37,003 nucleotides of DNA, taken from positions 1 to 37,003 of the forward strand of contig QNCM01000014.1 in assembly GCA_003644505.1 (NCBI GenBank), in the 5' to 3' direction. Both the position numbers and the translations under genes were made by a program. The notes beneath the pieces were generated by a model, which had not been told where the DNA came from, did no database searches, and saw nothing but the letters and a program-made list of their open reading frames with translations. Every line of letters starts with the position of its first letter. The stretch's first letter is position 1. Positions 7,683 to 16,962 of the stretch are shown here, one piece after another. The stretch is from Candidatus Makaraimicrobium thalassicum (lineage in GTDB: Bacteria > Omnitrophota > Gorgyraeia > Tantalellales > Tantalellaceae).

Positions 7683-9377
7683 ATGGCGAAACTTACCGGT
7701 GCGGAGATATTGATACAAAGCCTGCAGGAGGAAGGTGTTACTCACATTTTCGGTTATCCGGGCGGGTCGATAATACCTCTGGGCGACAAGCTTTACAACG
7801 AGAAATCGCTGACGTTTCATCTGACGCGTCATGAGCAGGGGGCTGTGCATGCGGCTGACGGATATGCCCGTGCTACCGGAGATGTAGGTGTGTGTATGGC
7901 TACATCAGGGCCGGGTGCGACCAACCTTGTTACCGGGATAGCAACGGCCCATATGGATTCAATTCCCATAGTCGCTATCACAGGGCAGGTCAAATCCGCT
8001 CTTATAGGTAACGACGCGTTCCAGGAAGCTGACATGGTCGGTATCACGCGTCCGATCACAAAACACAACTATCTTGTGAGAGATGTGAAGGACCTGGCAA
8101 GGATAGTCAAGGAGGCCTTTCATATCGCCCGGACAGGCAGGCCGGGCCCCGTGCTTATAGATCTGCCGGTGGATATCCAGCTCCAGGAAACTGAATTCAA
8201 ATACCCCGGGACCGTATCGCTTAAAGGCTATAAACCGACTTATAAGGGGCATATCGGGCAGATAAAAAAGATCGCCAGGGCAATAGAGAAGAGCAAAAGG
8301 CCCGTCATATACGCGGGTGGAGGGATCATCCTTTCCGGAGCGGATAAAGAACTCACCAGGTTCGCGCGGAAAGCGGATATACCCGTAACTACGAGCCTTA
8401 TGGGGCTGGGGGGATTCCCGGAAAATGATCCTTTGTGCCTTGGTATGCTTGGTATGCACGGTACCGCGTACGCGAATCATGCCATACAGGGGTCAGATCT
8501 TATTATAGCGGTCGGCTCCAGGTTTGATGACAGGGTTACCGGCAGGATCGATGATTTCGCTCCGAATGCCACGGTGGCGCACATAGATATAGACCCGGCC
8601 AGCGTCAGCAAGAACGTGCATGTTGATATCCCTGTCATCGGCGACGCAAAGGAGGTATTGAAAGAGCTGGATACGCTGCTTAAAAAAGGCGATTATACCG
8701 ATTGGCACGAGATGATCGCCGGATGGAAGAAGGAGATGCCGCTGAAATACAAGGATGATGACAGACTCAGGCCCCAGTATATAATTGAGCAGATCTACGA
8801 ATTGACCAGGGATAAGGAAGTTATAATCAGCACGGAAGTCGGGCAGAACCAGATGTGGGCGGCACAGTACTTTACGTACACTAAACCCAGGACATGGATC
8901 TCAAGCGGTGGGCTGGGGACAATGGGGTACGGGTTTCCCGCCGCCATAGGCGCTCAGATAGGAAAGCCCGACAGTATTGTTTTTGATATCGCGGGTGACG
9001 GAAGCATCCAGATGAACATCCAGGAACTGGCAATGGCCGTTCTGGAAAAGATACCCGTTAAGATAGCCATTCTGAATAACGGCTATCTTGGCATGGTGCG
9101 CCAGTGGCAGGAGCTGTTCTATGGAAAGCGTTATGCCTTTACGGGTCTGGCAAAGGATACCTGCACAATGTGTCCGGATTTTGTGCGTGTGGCGGAAAGT
9201 TACGGCGCAAAGGGCATACGGGTGACGGAGAAGGCCGGCGTAAAGGCGGCTGTTAAGACCGCCCTGAAGGAGAAAGGGCCGGTTATCCTGGATTTTATAA
9301 TCGAAAGGGAAGAGAACGTATTTCCTATGGTCCCGGCCGGCAAATCCATCAGCGATATGCTCCATGGACTGGCATAG
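7683..9377 (+). CDS. ilvB: Acetolactate synthase, catalytic subunit
   Basis: A 564-residue thiamine-diphosphate enzyme. It condenses two pyruvates to acetolactate, or pyruvate with 2-ketobutyrate, as the first common step to valine, leucine and isoleucine. The N-terminal domain has GYPGGSIIPL and RHEQGAVHAADGYAR with the cofactor-activating Glu51. The middle FAD-binding domain includes GSRFDDRVTG. The C-terminal domain has the ThDP motif starting GDGS at 438-441 and NNGYLGMVRQWQ. All are typical of biosynthetic acetohydroxyacid synthases rather than catabolic ones. A Shine-Dalgarno run (GGAGAAAGGG) precedes the ATG. It depends on ThDP, which thiL upstream makes. Confidence 0.96.
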   Translation: MAKLTGAEILIQSLQEEGVTHIFGYPGGSIIPLGDKLYNEKSLTFHLTRHEQGAVHAADGYARATGDVGVCMATSGPGATNLVTGIATAHMDSIPIVAITGQVKSALIGNDAFQEADMVGITRPITKHNYLVRDVKDLARIVKEAFHIARTGRPGPVLIDLPVDIQLQETEFKYPGTVSLKGYKPTYKGHIGQIKKIARAIEKSKRPVIYAGGGIILSGADKELTRFARKADIPVTTSLMGLGGFPENDPLCLGMLGMHGTAYANHAIQGSDLIIAVGSRFDDRVTGRIDDFAPNATVAHIDIDPASVSKNVHVDIPVIGDAKEVLKELDTLLKKGDYTDWHEMIAGWKKEMPLKYKDDDRLRPQYIIEQIYELTRDKEVIISTEVGQNQMWAAQYFTYTKPRTWISSGGLGTMGYGFPAAIGAQIGKPDSIVFDIAGDGSIQMNIQELAMAVLEKIPVKIAILNNGYLGMVRQWQELFYGKRYAFTGLAKDTCTMCPDFVRVAESYGAKGIRVTEKAGVKAAVKTALKEKGPVILDFIIEREENVFPMVPAGKSISDMLHGLA

Positions 9378-9391
9378 GGAGGGAGAGAAAA

Positions 9392-9871
9392 ATGTCAAAA
9401 TTCGTGATATCGGTTTTAGTTGAGAACAAGTTCGGGGTTCTGTCCAGGATCGCGGGGCTTTTCAGCGCCCGCGGTTTTAATATAGACTCGCTGGCTGTCG
9501 GAGAGACTGAGGACCCGGAAGTTTCGCGTATGACGATCGTAGTAGATGCCGACGAGAGGATACTGGAACAGGTTAAAAAACAGCTGAACAAGCTTATAGA
9601 TGTGATCAGGGTTCAGGACCTTACCGGCGGTGAGTATGTTGAGAGGGAACTAATTCTGATAAAAGTCAGGGCGGAAAGCGCGAAAGTCCGGGAGAAGATA
9701 GTCCAGGTTGTTGATTCCACAGGCGCTGGAATAGTGGATGTAGGGAAGAAATTCCTTACAGTGGAGGAATCAGGGAACGAGCACAGGATAAAGGCTCTTA
9801 TGGAGCTTTTGCGCCCTTACGGTATCCTTGAGATCGCCAGGACAGGGAAGATAGCGTTACAGTCGGATTAG
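9392..9871 (+). CDS. ilvN: Acetolactate synthase, regulatory subunit
   Basis: A 159-residue small subunit with an N-terminal ACT domain (residues about 3-75: VLVENKFGVLSRIAGLFSARG, then NIDSLAVGETED) and a C-terminal domain after about residue 80. It binds IlvB, raises its activity and confers feedback inhibition by valine in this family. A strong purine-rich Shine-Dalgarno sequence (GGGAGGGAGAG) lies before the ATG, 14 bases after the ilvB stop. Confidence 0.96.
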   Translation: MSKFVISVLVENKFGVLSRIAGLFSARGFNIDSLAVGETEDPEVSRMTIVVDADERILEQVKKQLNKLIDVIRVQDLTGGEYVERELILIKVRAESAKVREKIVQVVDSTGAGIVDVGKKFLTVEESGNEHRIKALMELLRPYGILEIARTGKIALQSD

Positions 9872-9910
9872 GCCGTAGCTCGTCAAAAAAAAACAGGGAG
9901 GGAAGCAATA

Positions 9911-10897
9911 ATGGCAAAAATGTATTATGACAAAGATGCGGATTTGAACGTGATCAAGGATCTCAAAATAGCTATTATCGGGTACGGCATACAGGGGCGC
10001 GGCCAGGCTTTGAACCTCGCTGACAGCGGGATCAAGGTGCTGGTAAGCGAATTGGAAGGCACACCTAACCATGAACAGGCCGTGAAAGACGGGTTTGATG
10101 TCATCCCCGCGGAAGAGGCGGCGAAACAGGCTGATATAATCCAGATATTGACCCAGGATCACGTGCAGGCCGCGGTTTACAGAGAAGCGATAGAGAAGAA
10201 CCTTGCTGAAGGGAACGCGCTTGCCTTCTCTCATGGTTTTAACATTCATTTCAAGCAGATCGTTCCGCCGGAGAACATCGACGTCTTCATGGTAGCGCCG
10301 AAAGGGCCGGGCGCGCTGGTAAGGGAGATGTACCAGCAGGGCAAAGGTGTCCCGTGTCTTATCGCGGTATTTCAGGATTTTACGGGCAAGGCCAGAGACA
10401 GGGCCCTGGCCTATGCCAAGGCGATAGGAGGGACAAGAGCGGGTGTTATCGAGACCACGTTCAAAGAGGAGACTGAGACGGACCTTTTTGGTGAACAGAC
10501 GGTGCTTTGCGGCGGAGCTTCGGAACTTATCAAGGCCGGTTTTGATACGCTCGTAGCTGCCGGGTATCAGCCGGAGATCGCGTATTTTGAGTGTCTCCAT
10601 GAGCTTAAACTTATTACCGATCTTATTTACAGATACGGGATCTTCGGCATGAGAAAAAGGGTTTCCGATACAGCGGAGTACGGCGATATTACCAGAGGTA
10701 AAAGGGTCATTACAGGCCAGACCCGTGAAGAGATGAAAAAGATCCTCGAGGAGATCCAGTCGGGCAGTTTTGCCGAGGAGTGGATAAAGGAGAACAGGGC
10801 CGGCAGGCCTAATTATAATAAAATAACGGAAGAGGAGAAAAAACACAAGATCGAGAAGGTCGGTGAAGAACTTCGCGGTATGATGCCGTGGCTCTGA
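9911..10897 (+). CDS. ilvC: Ketol-acid reductoisomerase, class I
   Basis: A 328-residue enzyme that isomerises and reduces acetolactate to dihydroxyisovalerate (Mg and NAD(P)H dependent). The Rossmann motif [17 protein letters not shown] (residues 24-40), [42 protein letters not shown] and [10 protein letters not shown] supply the substrate and metal sites. The cofactor loop after the second strand reads [13 protein letters not shown] and lacks the Arg and Ser that bind the NADPH 2'-phosphate in typical enzymes; Glu47 and Glu49 hint at NADH use. A strong Shine-Dalgarno sequence (GGGAGGGAAG) precedes the ATG. An A9 tract at 9885-9893 lies in the 39-base gap after ilvN. Confidence 0.95.
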   Translation: MAKMYYDKDADLNVIKDLKIAIIGYGIQGRGQALNLADSGIKVLVSELEGTPNHEQAVKDGFDVIPAEEAAKQADIIQILTQDHVQAAVYREAIEKNLAEGNALAFSHGFNIHFKQIVPPENIDVFMVAPKGPGALVREMYQQGKGVPCLIAVFQDFTGKARDRALAYAKAIGGTRAGVIETTFKEETETDLFGEQTVLCGGASELIKAGFDTLVAAGYQPEIAYFECLHELKLITDLIYRYGIFGMRKRVSDTAEYGDITRGKRVITGQTREEMKKILEEIQSGSFAEEWIKENRAGRPNYNKITEEEKKHKIEKVGEELRGMMPWL

Positions 10898-10909
10898 TCG
10901 GAGAAAATT

Positions 10910-12451
10910 ATGAAGAAAGACAGAGTGCTTATATTCGACACAACCTTAAGGGACGGGGAACAGACGCCGGGCGCGAGCCTGACCGCCAATGAAAAACTCA
11001 AGATAGCTTTCCAGCTGGAAACGCTGGGGGTGGATGTCATAGAGGCGGGTTTTCCCCGCACAAGCCCCGGCGACCTTGAGGCGGTAAGAACCGTAAGCAG
11101 ACATATCAAAAAGCCCGTGATATGCGGGCTGGCCAGGGCGACCAGGAAGGATATCGATGATGCTTATGAAGCGCTTAGAAAAGCCAGACGCCCGAGGGTT
11201 CATGTCTTCCTCGCCACTTCCAGGATACACAGAAAATACAAATTAAAAAAAGCCAAAGACGAGATACTGAGGGCGTCCGTGGAGGCGGTAAGATACGCGA
11301 GAAAAAAATTCTCCGACATAGAATTTTCACCGGAAGACGCATCCCGGACAGAGCCGGATTTTCTTGCCCGCGTCGTGGAAGCCGTTATAAAGGCAGGGGC
11401 AAATACGGTCAATATTCCGGATACCGTAGGATACTCCGTCCCGCAGGAATTCGGCGGGATCATAAAACGCCTTATGGAAGACGTGCCTAACATCGGCAAG
11501 GCGGTTATAAGCGTTCACTGCCACAACGATCTGGGGCTCGGTGTGAGCAACTCGCTGGCCGCTATCCTGAACGGCGCCCGCCAGGTAGAATGTACCATTA
11601 ACGGATTGGGGGAAAGGGCCGGTAACGCGTCCCTGGAAGAGATCGTCATGGGGCTTAAGATGCGCGGGGACATGTTCGGCGGGATAACGACGAACATCCG
11701 GACCAGAGAGCTGTACAGGGTCAGCAAGCTGGTCAGTAAGCTGTCCGGGATACCAGTCCAGCCCAATAAAGCCATTATCGGGGAAAACGCGTTCAGCCAT
11801 GAAGCGGGCATCCATCAGGACGGGGTGCTTAAAAAGAGGGACACTTATGAAATTATCAAACCACAGGATGTCGGGTTCAAAGGGAGCAGGCTTATCCTCG
11901 GAAAGCTGTCCGGCAGGCACGCCTTTTCGGTGAGGTTGAAGGAACTGGGGTATTTTCTTTCGGATAAGGAACTGGATCAGGCATTCAGGCGTTTCAAGAC
12001 CCTGGCCGACAAGAAACGTAAGATATTCGATGAGGATCTTGCGACGATCGTCGAAGACGAGCTGGCGATAATCCCGGAAAAATATAAACTTCTTAATTTT
12101 GAGGTGACAAGCGGCATGAGAGTCAAGCCGCTGGCAAGCGTCGAACTCCTCGAAGACAAGAAGAAGATAAGAGCGTCTGCCGGCGGTGACGGCCCGATAG
12201 ACGCGTGTTTCAAGACTATAGACAAAGCCAGCGGCTTGAAAGGCGCCCTTGTTGATTATAAAGTCAGCGCAGTTACCAGCGGCAAGGACGCTCTCGGAGA
12301 AGCCAGTGTCAAGATCGCGTTCAGAGAGACGATAGTGACCGGCAGAGCTTCGAGCACGGATGTGATAGAAGCGAGTGTCCTGGCTTATGTGAACGCCATT
12401 AACCGTCTTTCTTTGAGGAAGAAAAAACTTAAAGGGAAAAGAAGAACGTAA
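10910..12451 (+). CDS. leuA: 2-isopropylmalate synthase
   Basis: A 513-residue enzyme that condenses acetyl-CoA with 2-ketoisovalerate, the first committed step to leucine. The catalytic TIM barrel has FDTTLRDGEQTPGASL, EAGFPRTSPGD, VHCHNDLGLGVSNSLAA (metal-binding His pair), INGLGERAGNASLEE, and GIHQDGVLK. The C-terminal LeuA dimerisation domain (about 390-500) that senses leucine is present. Citramalate and homocitrate synthases are close relatives, but the operon with ilvBNC supports LeuA. leuB, leuCD and ilvD are not in the window. ATG is 12 bases after the ilvC stop with GGAG upstream. Confidence 0.93.
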   Translation: MKKDRVLIFDTTLRDGEQTPGASLTANEKLKIAFQLETLGVDVIEAGFPRTSPGDLEAVRTVSRHIKKPVICGLARATRKDIDDAYEALRKARRPRVHVFLATSRIHRKYKLKKAKDEILRASVEAVRYARKKFSDIEFSPEDASRTEPDFLARVVEAVIKAGANTVNIPDTVGYSVPQEFGGIIKRLMEDVPNIGKAVISVHCHNDLGLGVSNSLAAILNGARQVECTINGLGERAGNASLEEIVMGLKMRGDMFGGITTNIRTRELYRVSKLVSKLSGIPVQPNKAIIGENAFSHEAGIHQDGVLKKRDTYEIIKPQDVGFKGSRLILGKLSGRHAFSVRLKELGYFLSDKELDQAFRRFKTLADKKRKIFDEDLATIVEDELAIIPEKYKLLNFEVTSGMRVKPLASVELLEDKKKIRASAGGDGPIDACFKTIDKASGLKGALVDYKVSAVTSGKDALGEASVKIAFRETIVTGRASSTDVIEASVLAYVNAINRLSLRKKKLKGKRRT

Positions 12452-12457
12452 GATGTT

Positions 12458-13369
12458 ATGGCAAATGACAAAGATGATCGAAAGACATATGGCCTTCTGG
12501 GAAAGAATATAAGCTATTCCTTATCTCCTGCCATGCACAATGCCGCGTTCAGGCATTTCGGTATCCCCGCTGAATATAAACTTTTTGACGTCAGAGAAAA
12601 CGAGCTGGACGGTTTCGTGCGGGACAGGGTCCTTACCGGGGAGATAAGCGGTTTCAATGTTACTGTCCCGTATAAGATGAAAATGAGAGAAGTATTGGAA
12701 AAAATCCCAATACCTGAGGAAAATTTTGCTAATTGGGTAAGGATCACAGGCGCTTTAAATACTGTGAAAGTGGAAAAGGAAAATATAACTGCATACAACA
12801 CGGATATAGGTGGCTTTTACAAATCTCTTGTTGAAGATGCGAAATATGATCCACAGCAGGGGGGAGCCATTTTTGTGATAGGAGCGGGCGGGGCAGGACG
12901 TGCCTTGTCTCTTTATTTGGCACATCTAACCGGACTTAAAACAAGCGTTAACGTATATGATACAGAAAAAGAAAGGCTGGATTCTCTGGAAGATGCCTTT
13001 AAAAGAGGTTGGTGCCAAGAAGATTCTCCACCGGACAAATTGTATCTTGTTAAATCTACCGCGGATATACCCAAAAGGCTGCAAAATTGCCGGTTGGTGA
13101 TAAATGCTACCCCGCTGGGGACGAAGGAAGGGGATCCTTTACCTGTAAATTTTGATTATCTGAAAAAAGGACAAGTTGTATATGACCTCGTTTATGCCAG
13201 AGAAACGGAACTGCTCAAACTTGCGAAAGAAAAAGGTCTTGTTGCGGTTAACGGACTTGGTATGTTAGTCAACCAGGCGGCTCTTTCTTTTGAGATTTGG
13301 ACCGGAATGTCGTCTGGAGAAACCCGGCCAGTTATGCGGAGCGCTCTGGAAGAAAAGATGGGAAAATAG
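12458..13369 (+). CDS. aroE: Shikimate dehydrogenase
   Basis: A 303-residue NADPH-dependent enzyme reducing 3-dehydroshikimate to shikimate. It has SYSLSPAMHNAAF, NVTVPYKMKM with catalytic Lys73, ALNTV, YNTDIGGF with Asp116, the dinucleotide-binding GAGGAGRALSLYLA, and INATPLG. It is slightly longer than usual at the N-terminus. The ATG lies 6 bases after the leuA stop. Base composition shifts sharply inside the gene: 58% GC at 12601-12660 against 37% at 12721-12780 and 35% at 12781-12840, which suggests a mosaic or imported segment. Confidence 0.94.
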   Translation: MANDKDDRKTYGLLGKNISYSLSPAMHNAAFRHFGIPAEYKLFDVRENELDGFVRDRVLTGEISGFNVTVPYKMKMREVLEKIPIPEENFANWVRITGALNTVKVEKENITAYNTDIGGFYKSLVEDAKYDPQQGGAIFVIGAGGAGRALSLYLAHLTGLKTSVNVYDTEKERLDSLEDAFKRGWCQEDSPPDKLYLVKSTADIPKRLQNCRLVINATPLGTKEGDPLPVNFDYLKKGQVVYDLVYARETELLKLAKEKGLVAVNGLGMLVNQAALSFEIWTGMSSGETRPVMRSALEEKMGK

Positions 13370-13372
13370 TAG

Positions 13373-14158
13373 ATGGATTACGCGGTCGTATTTATCTTTG
13401 GGGCGGTCATAGGCAGTTTTTTGAGCGTATGTATTTACAGAATACCGCTGGGGAGATCCATTGTCCGGCCGCGTTCGTTTTGCCCTGTTTGTAAGCATCC
13501 GATCCGGTGGTTTGACAATGTGCCGCTCGTAAGTTTTCTGCTGCTTGGGGGCAGATGCCGGCACTGCGGGGAGAAGATATCGCTGAGATATTTTTTTGTG
13601 GAACTGCTGACAGCTGTCAGCGGAACGGTCCTTTTATTTTATTCTTCCGATTACGCCGGCTTTTTGATCTACTGGTTTTTTACCTGTATTCTGATAGTAG
13701 TCGCTTTTATCGATATCGAGCGCCGGTTGATACCGGATATTTTCAGCATCCCCGGTATATTTGCCGGATTGGTCCTTTCGGCGTTTTTTTCCACCGGCAG
13801 CGCGGTCTTTTCAGCGGCAGCGCTGAAGGATTCTCTTATCGGGGTGCTGGCCGGGGGCGGGAGCATGTATCTCATGGGAGTGCTGGGTGAAATGGCTTTC
13901 AAGGAGAAAGCGAAGAAAGCGGGGGGAGCGGTAGGAGGAGGAGACGTAAAATTGATGGCCATGATAGGGGCTTTTATGGGATGGAAGCTGGCTCTCGTGA
14001 CTTTTTTTCTTGCTCCGGTATTAGGCGCTGCTGCCGGCCTGTATGTTCTATTGAAAAGGAAGCAGGACATAATCCCCTATGGGCCGTTCCTCGCCCTTGG
14101 AGCGTTTATAAGTTTGTTATACGGGGATAATATCCTGTCCTTTTTGTTTGGTTTTTAA
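13373..14158 (+). CDS. pilD: Type IV prepilin peptidase and N-methyltransferase
   Basis: A 261-residue inner-membrane aspartyl protease that cleaves and methylates type IV pilin or pseudopilin leaders. The cytoplasmic loop holds two CXXC pairs (CPVC and CRHC) for zinc, the mark of the bifunctional form, and PFGRSIV-like residues before them. The two catalytic aspartates lie in FIDIERRLIPD and GGGDVKLMAMIGAF. About seven membrane helices are visible. The start lies 3 bases after the aroE stop. Its pilin substrates are not in this window; its place among aro genes is probably operon convenience. Confidence 0.94.
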   Translation: MDYAVVFIFGAVIGSFLSVCIYRIPLGRSIVRPRSFCPVCKHPIRWFDNVPLVSFLLLGGRCRHCGEKISLRYFFVELLTAVSGTVLLFYSSDYAGFLIYWFFTCILIVVAFIDIERRLIPDIFSIPGIFAGLVLSAFFSTGSAVFSAAALKDSLIGVLAGGGSMYLMGVLGEMAFKEKAKKAGGAVGGGDVKLMAMIGAFMGWKLALVTFFLAPVLGAAAGLYVLLKRKQDIIPYGPFLALGAFISLLYGDNILSFLFGF

Positions 14159-14167
14159 CCCGAATTT

Positions 14168-14203
14168 CGATGCGGGATCGAAATCATATCCGATCCCGCA
14201 TCG
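14168..14203 (+). repeat. Inverted pair of the CGATGCGGGATCG repeat
   Basis: Two 13-bp arms (14168-14180 and 14191-14203) are perfectly complementary around a 10-base loop. The arm sequence is the dispersed repeat found at 4052 and 29698. The tail CGCAAGTGAAATTAC (14202-14216) closely matches 29731-29746, so the repeat unit is longer than the arm. It sits between pilD and aroC and has no T run, so it is unlikely to be a standard terminator. Confidence 0.75.
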
Positions 14204-14234
14204 CAAGTGAAATTACATAGCAAAGGAGCCGGAG

Positions 14235-15362
14235 ATGCTGAGATATATGACTGCAGGGGAGTCACATGGAAAAGGTATAATGGCGGTCCTGGACGGGATG
14301 CCCGCGGGGCTTGCAATGGACGAGGATTTCATCAATGAGGAGTTGAGCCGCAGGATGATCGGATACGGCAGAGGCAAGCGAATGAGTATCGAAAAGGACA
14401 GGGTCGATATCATAGCGGGATGCCGCAGAAACCTGACCATAGGCAGCCCTGTTGGTATGATGATCCGCAACAGGGATCACAGTATCGATGAACTGCCGGA
14501 CGTGAAATGCCCCAGGCCGGGGCATGCGGACCTTGCGGGTATCCAGAAATACGGTTTGAAAGACGCGAGGGACGTCCTTGAAAGAGCGAGCGCGCGTGAA
14601 ACAGCGGCCCGCGTAGCAGTAGGCGCGGTCGCGAAACTCATACTGAAGGAGTTTGGTATGAGGATATTGAGTCATGTCACCATGATAGGGGCCATAGAGG
14701 CGCGGACAGAGGGGCTTTCGTTCGATGAATTATGGAAGCTTGCCGGCGGATCCGACTTGAGATGCGCGGATAAAGAAGCGGCAAAACGCATGCGTGCGGA
14801 AATAGACAGGGCCAGAGAAGCAGGGGACACGGTCGGCGGGTCTTTTGAGGTCATAGCGGCTGATATTCCTCCGGGACTCGGAAGTTACGCGCAGTGGGAC
14901 AGAAGGCTGGACGGTGCTCTTGCGCGTTCTGTCATGGCTATACCGGCTGTCAAGGCGGTTTCTATCGGCAGCGGAATAGAATCTGCCGCCAAAAAAGGTT
15001 CCCAAACCCACGACGCGATAGCGTATGACGACGCCGGCAAAAGATTTGTCAGATCGTCGAACAGTGCCGGCGGCCTGGAAGGCGGCGTGACGAATGCCTC
15101 GTCCGTGGTCATCAGGGGTTTTATGAAACCTATTGCCACGCTTTGCACGCCTCTGAAATCGGTTGATATAGACACTAAAAAGGAAAGCACGGCCGCGACA
15201 GAGCGCGCTGACGTCACAGCCGTCCCTGCCTGCGGCGTTGTAGCGGAATCGGCAGTGGCATTCGAGATCGCTTCGGCTTTTCTGGAGAAATTCGGTGGGG
15301 ATTCCATGGCGGAAGTGCGGAGGAACTACAGGGCGTACATGGAACATCTCCGGCAGATGTGA
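14235..15362 (+). CDS. aroC: Chorismate synthase
   Basis: A 375-residue enzyme converting 5-enolpyruvylshikimate-3-phosphate to chorismate with reduced FMN. TAGESHGKGIMAVLDGMPAG, RMSIEKDRVDI, GSPVGMMIRNRDH, RPGHADLAGIQKYG, ARETAARVAVGAVAK, SNSAGGLEGGVTNA and the C-terminal GGDSMAEV are all family signatures with the FMN-site histidines and arginines retained. AAAGGAG at 14221-14227 sets the start at 14235. It heads an aroC-aroK pair, 76 bases after pilD with the repeat hairpin in between. Confidence 0.96.
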   Translation: MLRYMTAGESHGKGIMAVLDGMPAGLAMDEDFINEELSRRMIGYGRGKRMSIEKDRVDIIAGCRRNLTIGSPVGMMIRNRDHSIDELPDVKCPRPGHADLAGIQKYGLKDARDVLERASARETAARVAVGAVAKLILKEFGMRILSHVTMIGAIEARTEGLSFDELWKLAGGSDLRCADKEAAKRMRAEIDRAREAGDTVGGSFEVIAADIPPGLGSYAQWDRRLDGALARSVMAIPAVKAVSIGSGIESAAKKGSQTHDAIAYDDAGKRFVRSSNSAGGLEGGVTNASSVVIRGFMKPIATLCTPLKSVDIDTKKESTAATERADVTAVPACGVVAESAVAFEIASAFLEKFGGDSMAEVRRNYRAYMEHLRQM

Positions 15363-15382
15363 AATACGGGATACTATAGAAT

Positions 15383-15916
15383 ATGGGTATTGGGGCAAAG
15401 AACATTGTTCTCGTAGGGTTTATGGGAACGGGCAAGACGGTGGTCTCCCGGGCCCTTGCCGGTGATATGGGAAAGGCATATGTCAGCATTGATGAACTTA
15501 TAGAGGAGCGCGAAAAAAAGGCCATAAACGACATATTCCGGGATGAAGGCGAACCGTATTTCAGAAGGGTTGAGAAGGAAGTTGTGAAAGAGGTGGCGGA
15601 AAAACTGGACCAGGTCATAGATACCGGCGGCGGGATCGTCCTGGACAGTGAGAATATGAGGAATCTGCGGAAAAACGGGGTAACGATCTGTCTCTGGGCC
15701 GGCCCCCGGGTTATTTATGAACGGACAAAGGGACACGGTCACAGACCGCTTCTTAACACCCGCGATCCGGAAAAGAGCATTAAAGAACTGCTGGATCACC
15801 GGCGCTCTTTTTACGAAAAAGCGGATTTCCGTGTTGATACGACGGATTTCGATATAGCCGCTGTAGTAGAGCGGATAAAGGGAATTATAGCGGAGTTAGA
15901 TGAGACCACGGCTTAA
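15383..15916 (+). CDS. aroK: Shikimate kinase
   Basis: A 177-residue P-loop kinase making shikimate-3-phosphate. The Walker A motif GFMGTGKT is at residues 12-19. Substrate-binding residues are in SIDELIEE, EPYFRRVEKE and DTGGGIVLD, the lid arginine region reads GHRPLLNTRD, and the adenine-site RRSFYEKAD follows. It starts 20 bases after aroC. With aroE and aroC it provides three of the seven shikimate-pathway steps here. Confidence 0.95.
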   Translation: MGIGAKNIVLVGFMGTGKTVVSRALAGDMGKAYVSIDELIEEREKKAINDIFRDEGEPYFRRVEKEVVKEVAEKLDQVIDTGGGIVLDSENMRNLRKNGVTICLWAGPRVIYERTKGHGHRPLLNTRDPEKSIKELLDHRRSFYEKADFRVDTTDFDIAAVVERIKGIIAELDETTA

Positions 15917-15948
15917 AGGCAGGACAAAATGATAGAGAAGAAAAAAAT

Positions 15949-16962
15949 ATGAAAAGAAAAAAAAAGATGGGTGGAAGCGCTCTCCTATGGGGCTTATTTT
16001 TTGAAAAGCTGCTGCAGAACGTTGACGCCTCTGTAATGGTTACGAACAGCAGGGGGCATGTTGTTTTCGCGAACAGGAGATATCTCGATTTTTTCTCTTT
16101 TTCGGAAAAAGATATTGTCGGCAAGCACTGGATCACTAATGTCATACCTGGAGCCAGGCGCCGTTCGGTTAAGAAGATATTTGATGATATAAAGCGGAAG
16201 AAGACACTCGGCCGGTTTGATACCCCGGTTTTGATAGCGGGAAAACTTGGAAAGTACATTCACTGGATAGGTATCCCGCTGAAGGACAAGCGGACCTTTT
16301 TTTATATGTTCATCGGAAGGGAAGAAAAATACCTTTCCAGGCTCAGCGTGAAGATGCATGCTGCTACCCGCGGAAAACTGGATACGACATATAAAGAGGT
16401 CGTCAACACGCTTTTTCAGGCTTCCATGGTCAGTGAACCGGATACCGCCAGACACGCTGTTCGTGTCATGGTATTCGCCGTGGGCCTTGCCAGAAAACTG
16501 AAGATGAGTAAAGAGAGAATAGAGAGGCTGAAGGTGGCAGCTCTTCTTCATGATCTGGGAAAACTGGCGGTAGACGGGAGGATCCTGTTCAAAAAAGGGA
16601 AGCTGACCGCATCCGACATCAGGGAGATCAGAAAACATCCGCGTCTGGGTTCCGAGGTAGTGCGTTTTGTTTATTTTCTGCGCGATATAATCCCTATCAT
16701 GGTCAACCATCACGAGAATTATGACGGCGGCGGTTATCCCTGCGGGATCAAAGGCGAAGACATCCCTCTGGAAGCCAGGATATTGTGTGTGGCGGATATT
16801 TATGAAGCGTTGACCGCGGAACGCCCGTATCGAAAAAGGTTTTCCATGGAAGAGGCGATCAGGATAATGGAAATGGAAAAGGGGCTGAAACTGGATCCGG
16901 GGCTCACTGATATTTTCCTGGACATAGTGAAAAAAGGCGGGTTCAGAGAGGAGGACTCTTGA
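15949..16962 (+). CDS. PAS domain and HD-GYP domain signalling protein
   Basis: A 337-residue protein with an N-terminal PAS domain (about 18-125, with VMVTNSRGHVVFANRRYLDFF) and a C-terminal HD-GYP domain (about 145-335). The HD pair is His201-Asp202 in LLHDLGKLA, followed by His254-His255 and the GYP at 262-264 in HHENYDGGGYPCG. HD-GYP proteins hydrolyse cyclic di-GMP, or related cyclic dinucleotides, so this is probably a soluble phosphodiesterase tuned by a PAS-bound ligand. No membrane segment is visible. An A9 tract spans codons 3-6 (15957-15965). Its stop overlaps the dprA start. Confidence 0.88.
   Translation: MKRKKKMGGSALLWGLFFEKLLQNVDASVMVTNSRGHVVFANRRYLDFFSFSEKDIVGKHWITNVIPGARRRSVKKIFDDIKRKKTLGRFDTPVLIAGKLGKYIHWIGIPLKDKRTFFYMFIGREEKYLSRLSVKMHAATRGKLDTTYKEVVNTLFQASMVSEPDTARHAVRVMVFAVGLARKLKMSKERIERLKVAALLHDLGKLAVDGRILFKKGKLTASDIREIRKHPRLGSEVVRFVYFLRDIIPIMVNHHENYDGGGYPCGIKGEDIPLEARILCVADIYEALTAERPYRKRFSMEEAIRIMEMEKGLKLDPGLTDIFLDIVKKGGFREEDS

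Noticed and set aside
14168-14203. Intrinsic terminator after pilD
   Set aside because: The stem is strong, but no T run follows and its arms match a repeat found elsewhere.
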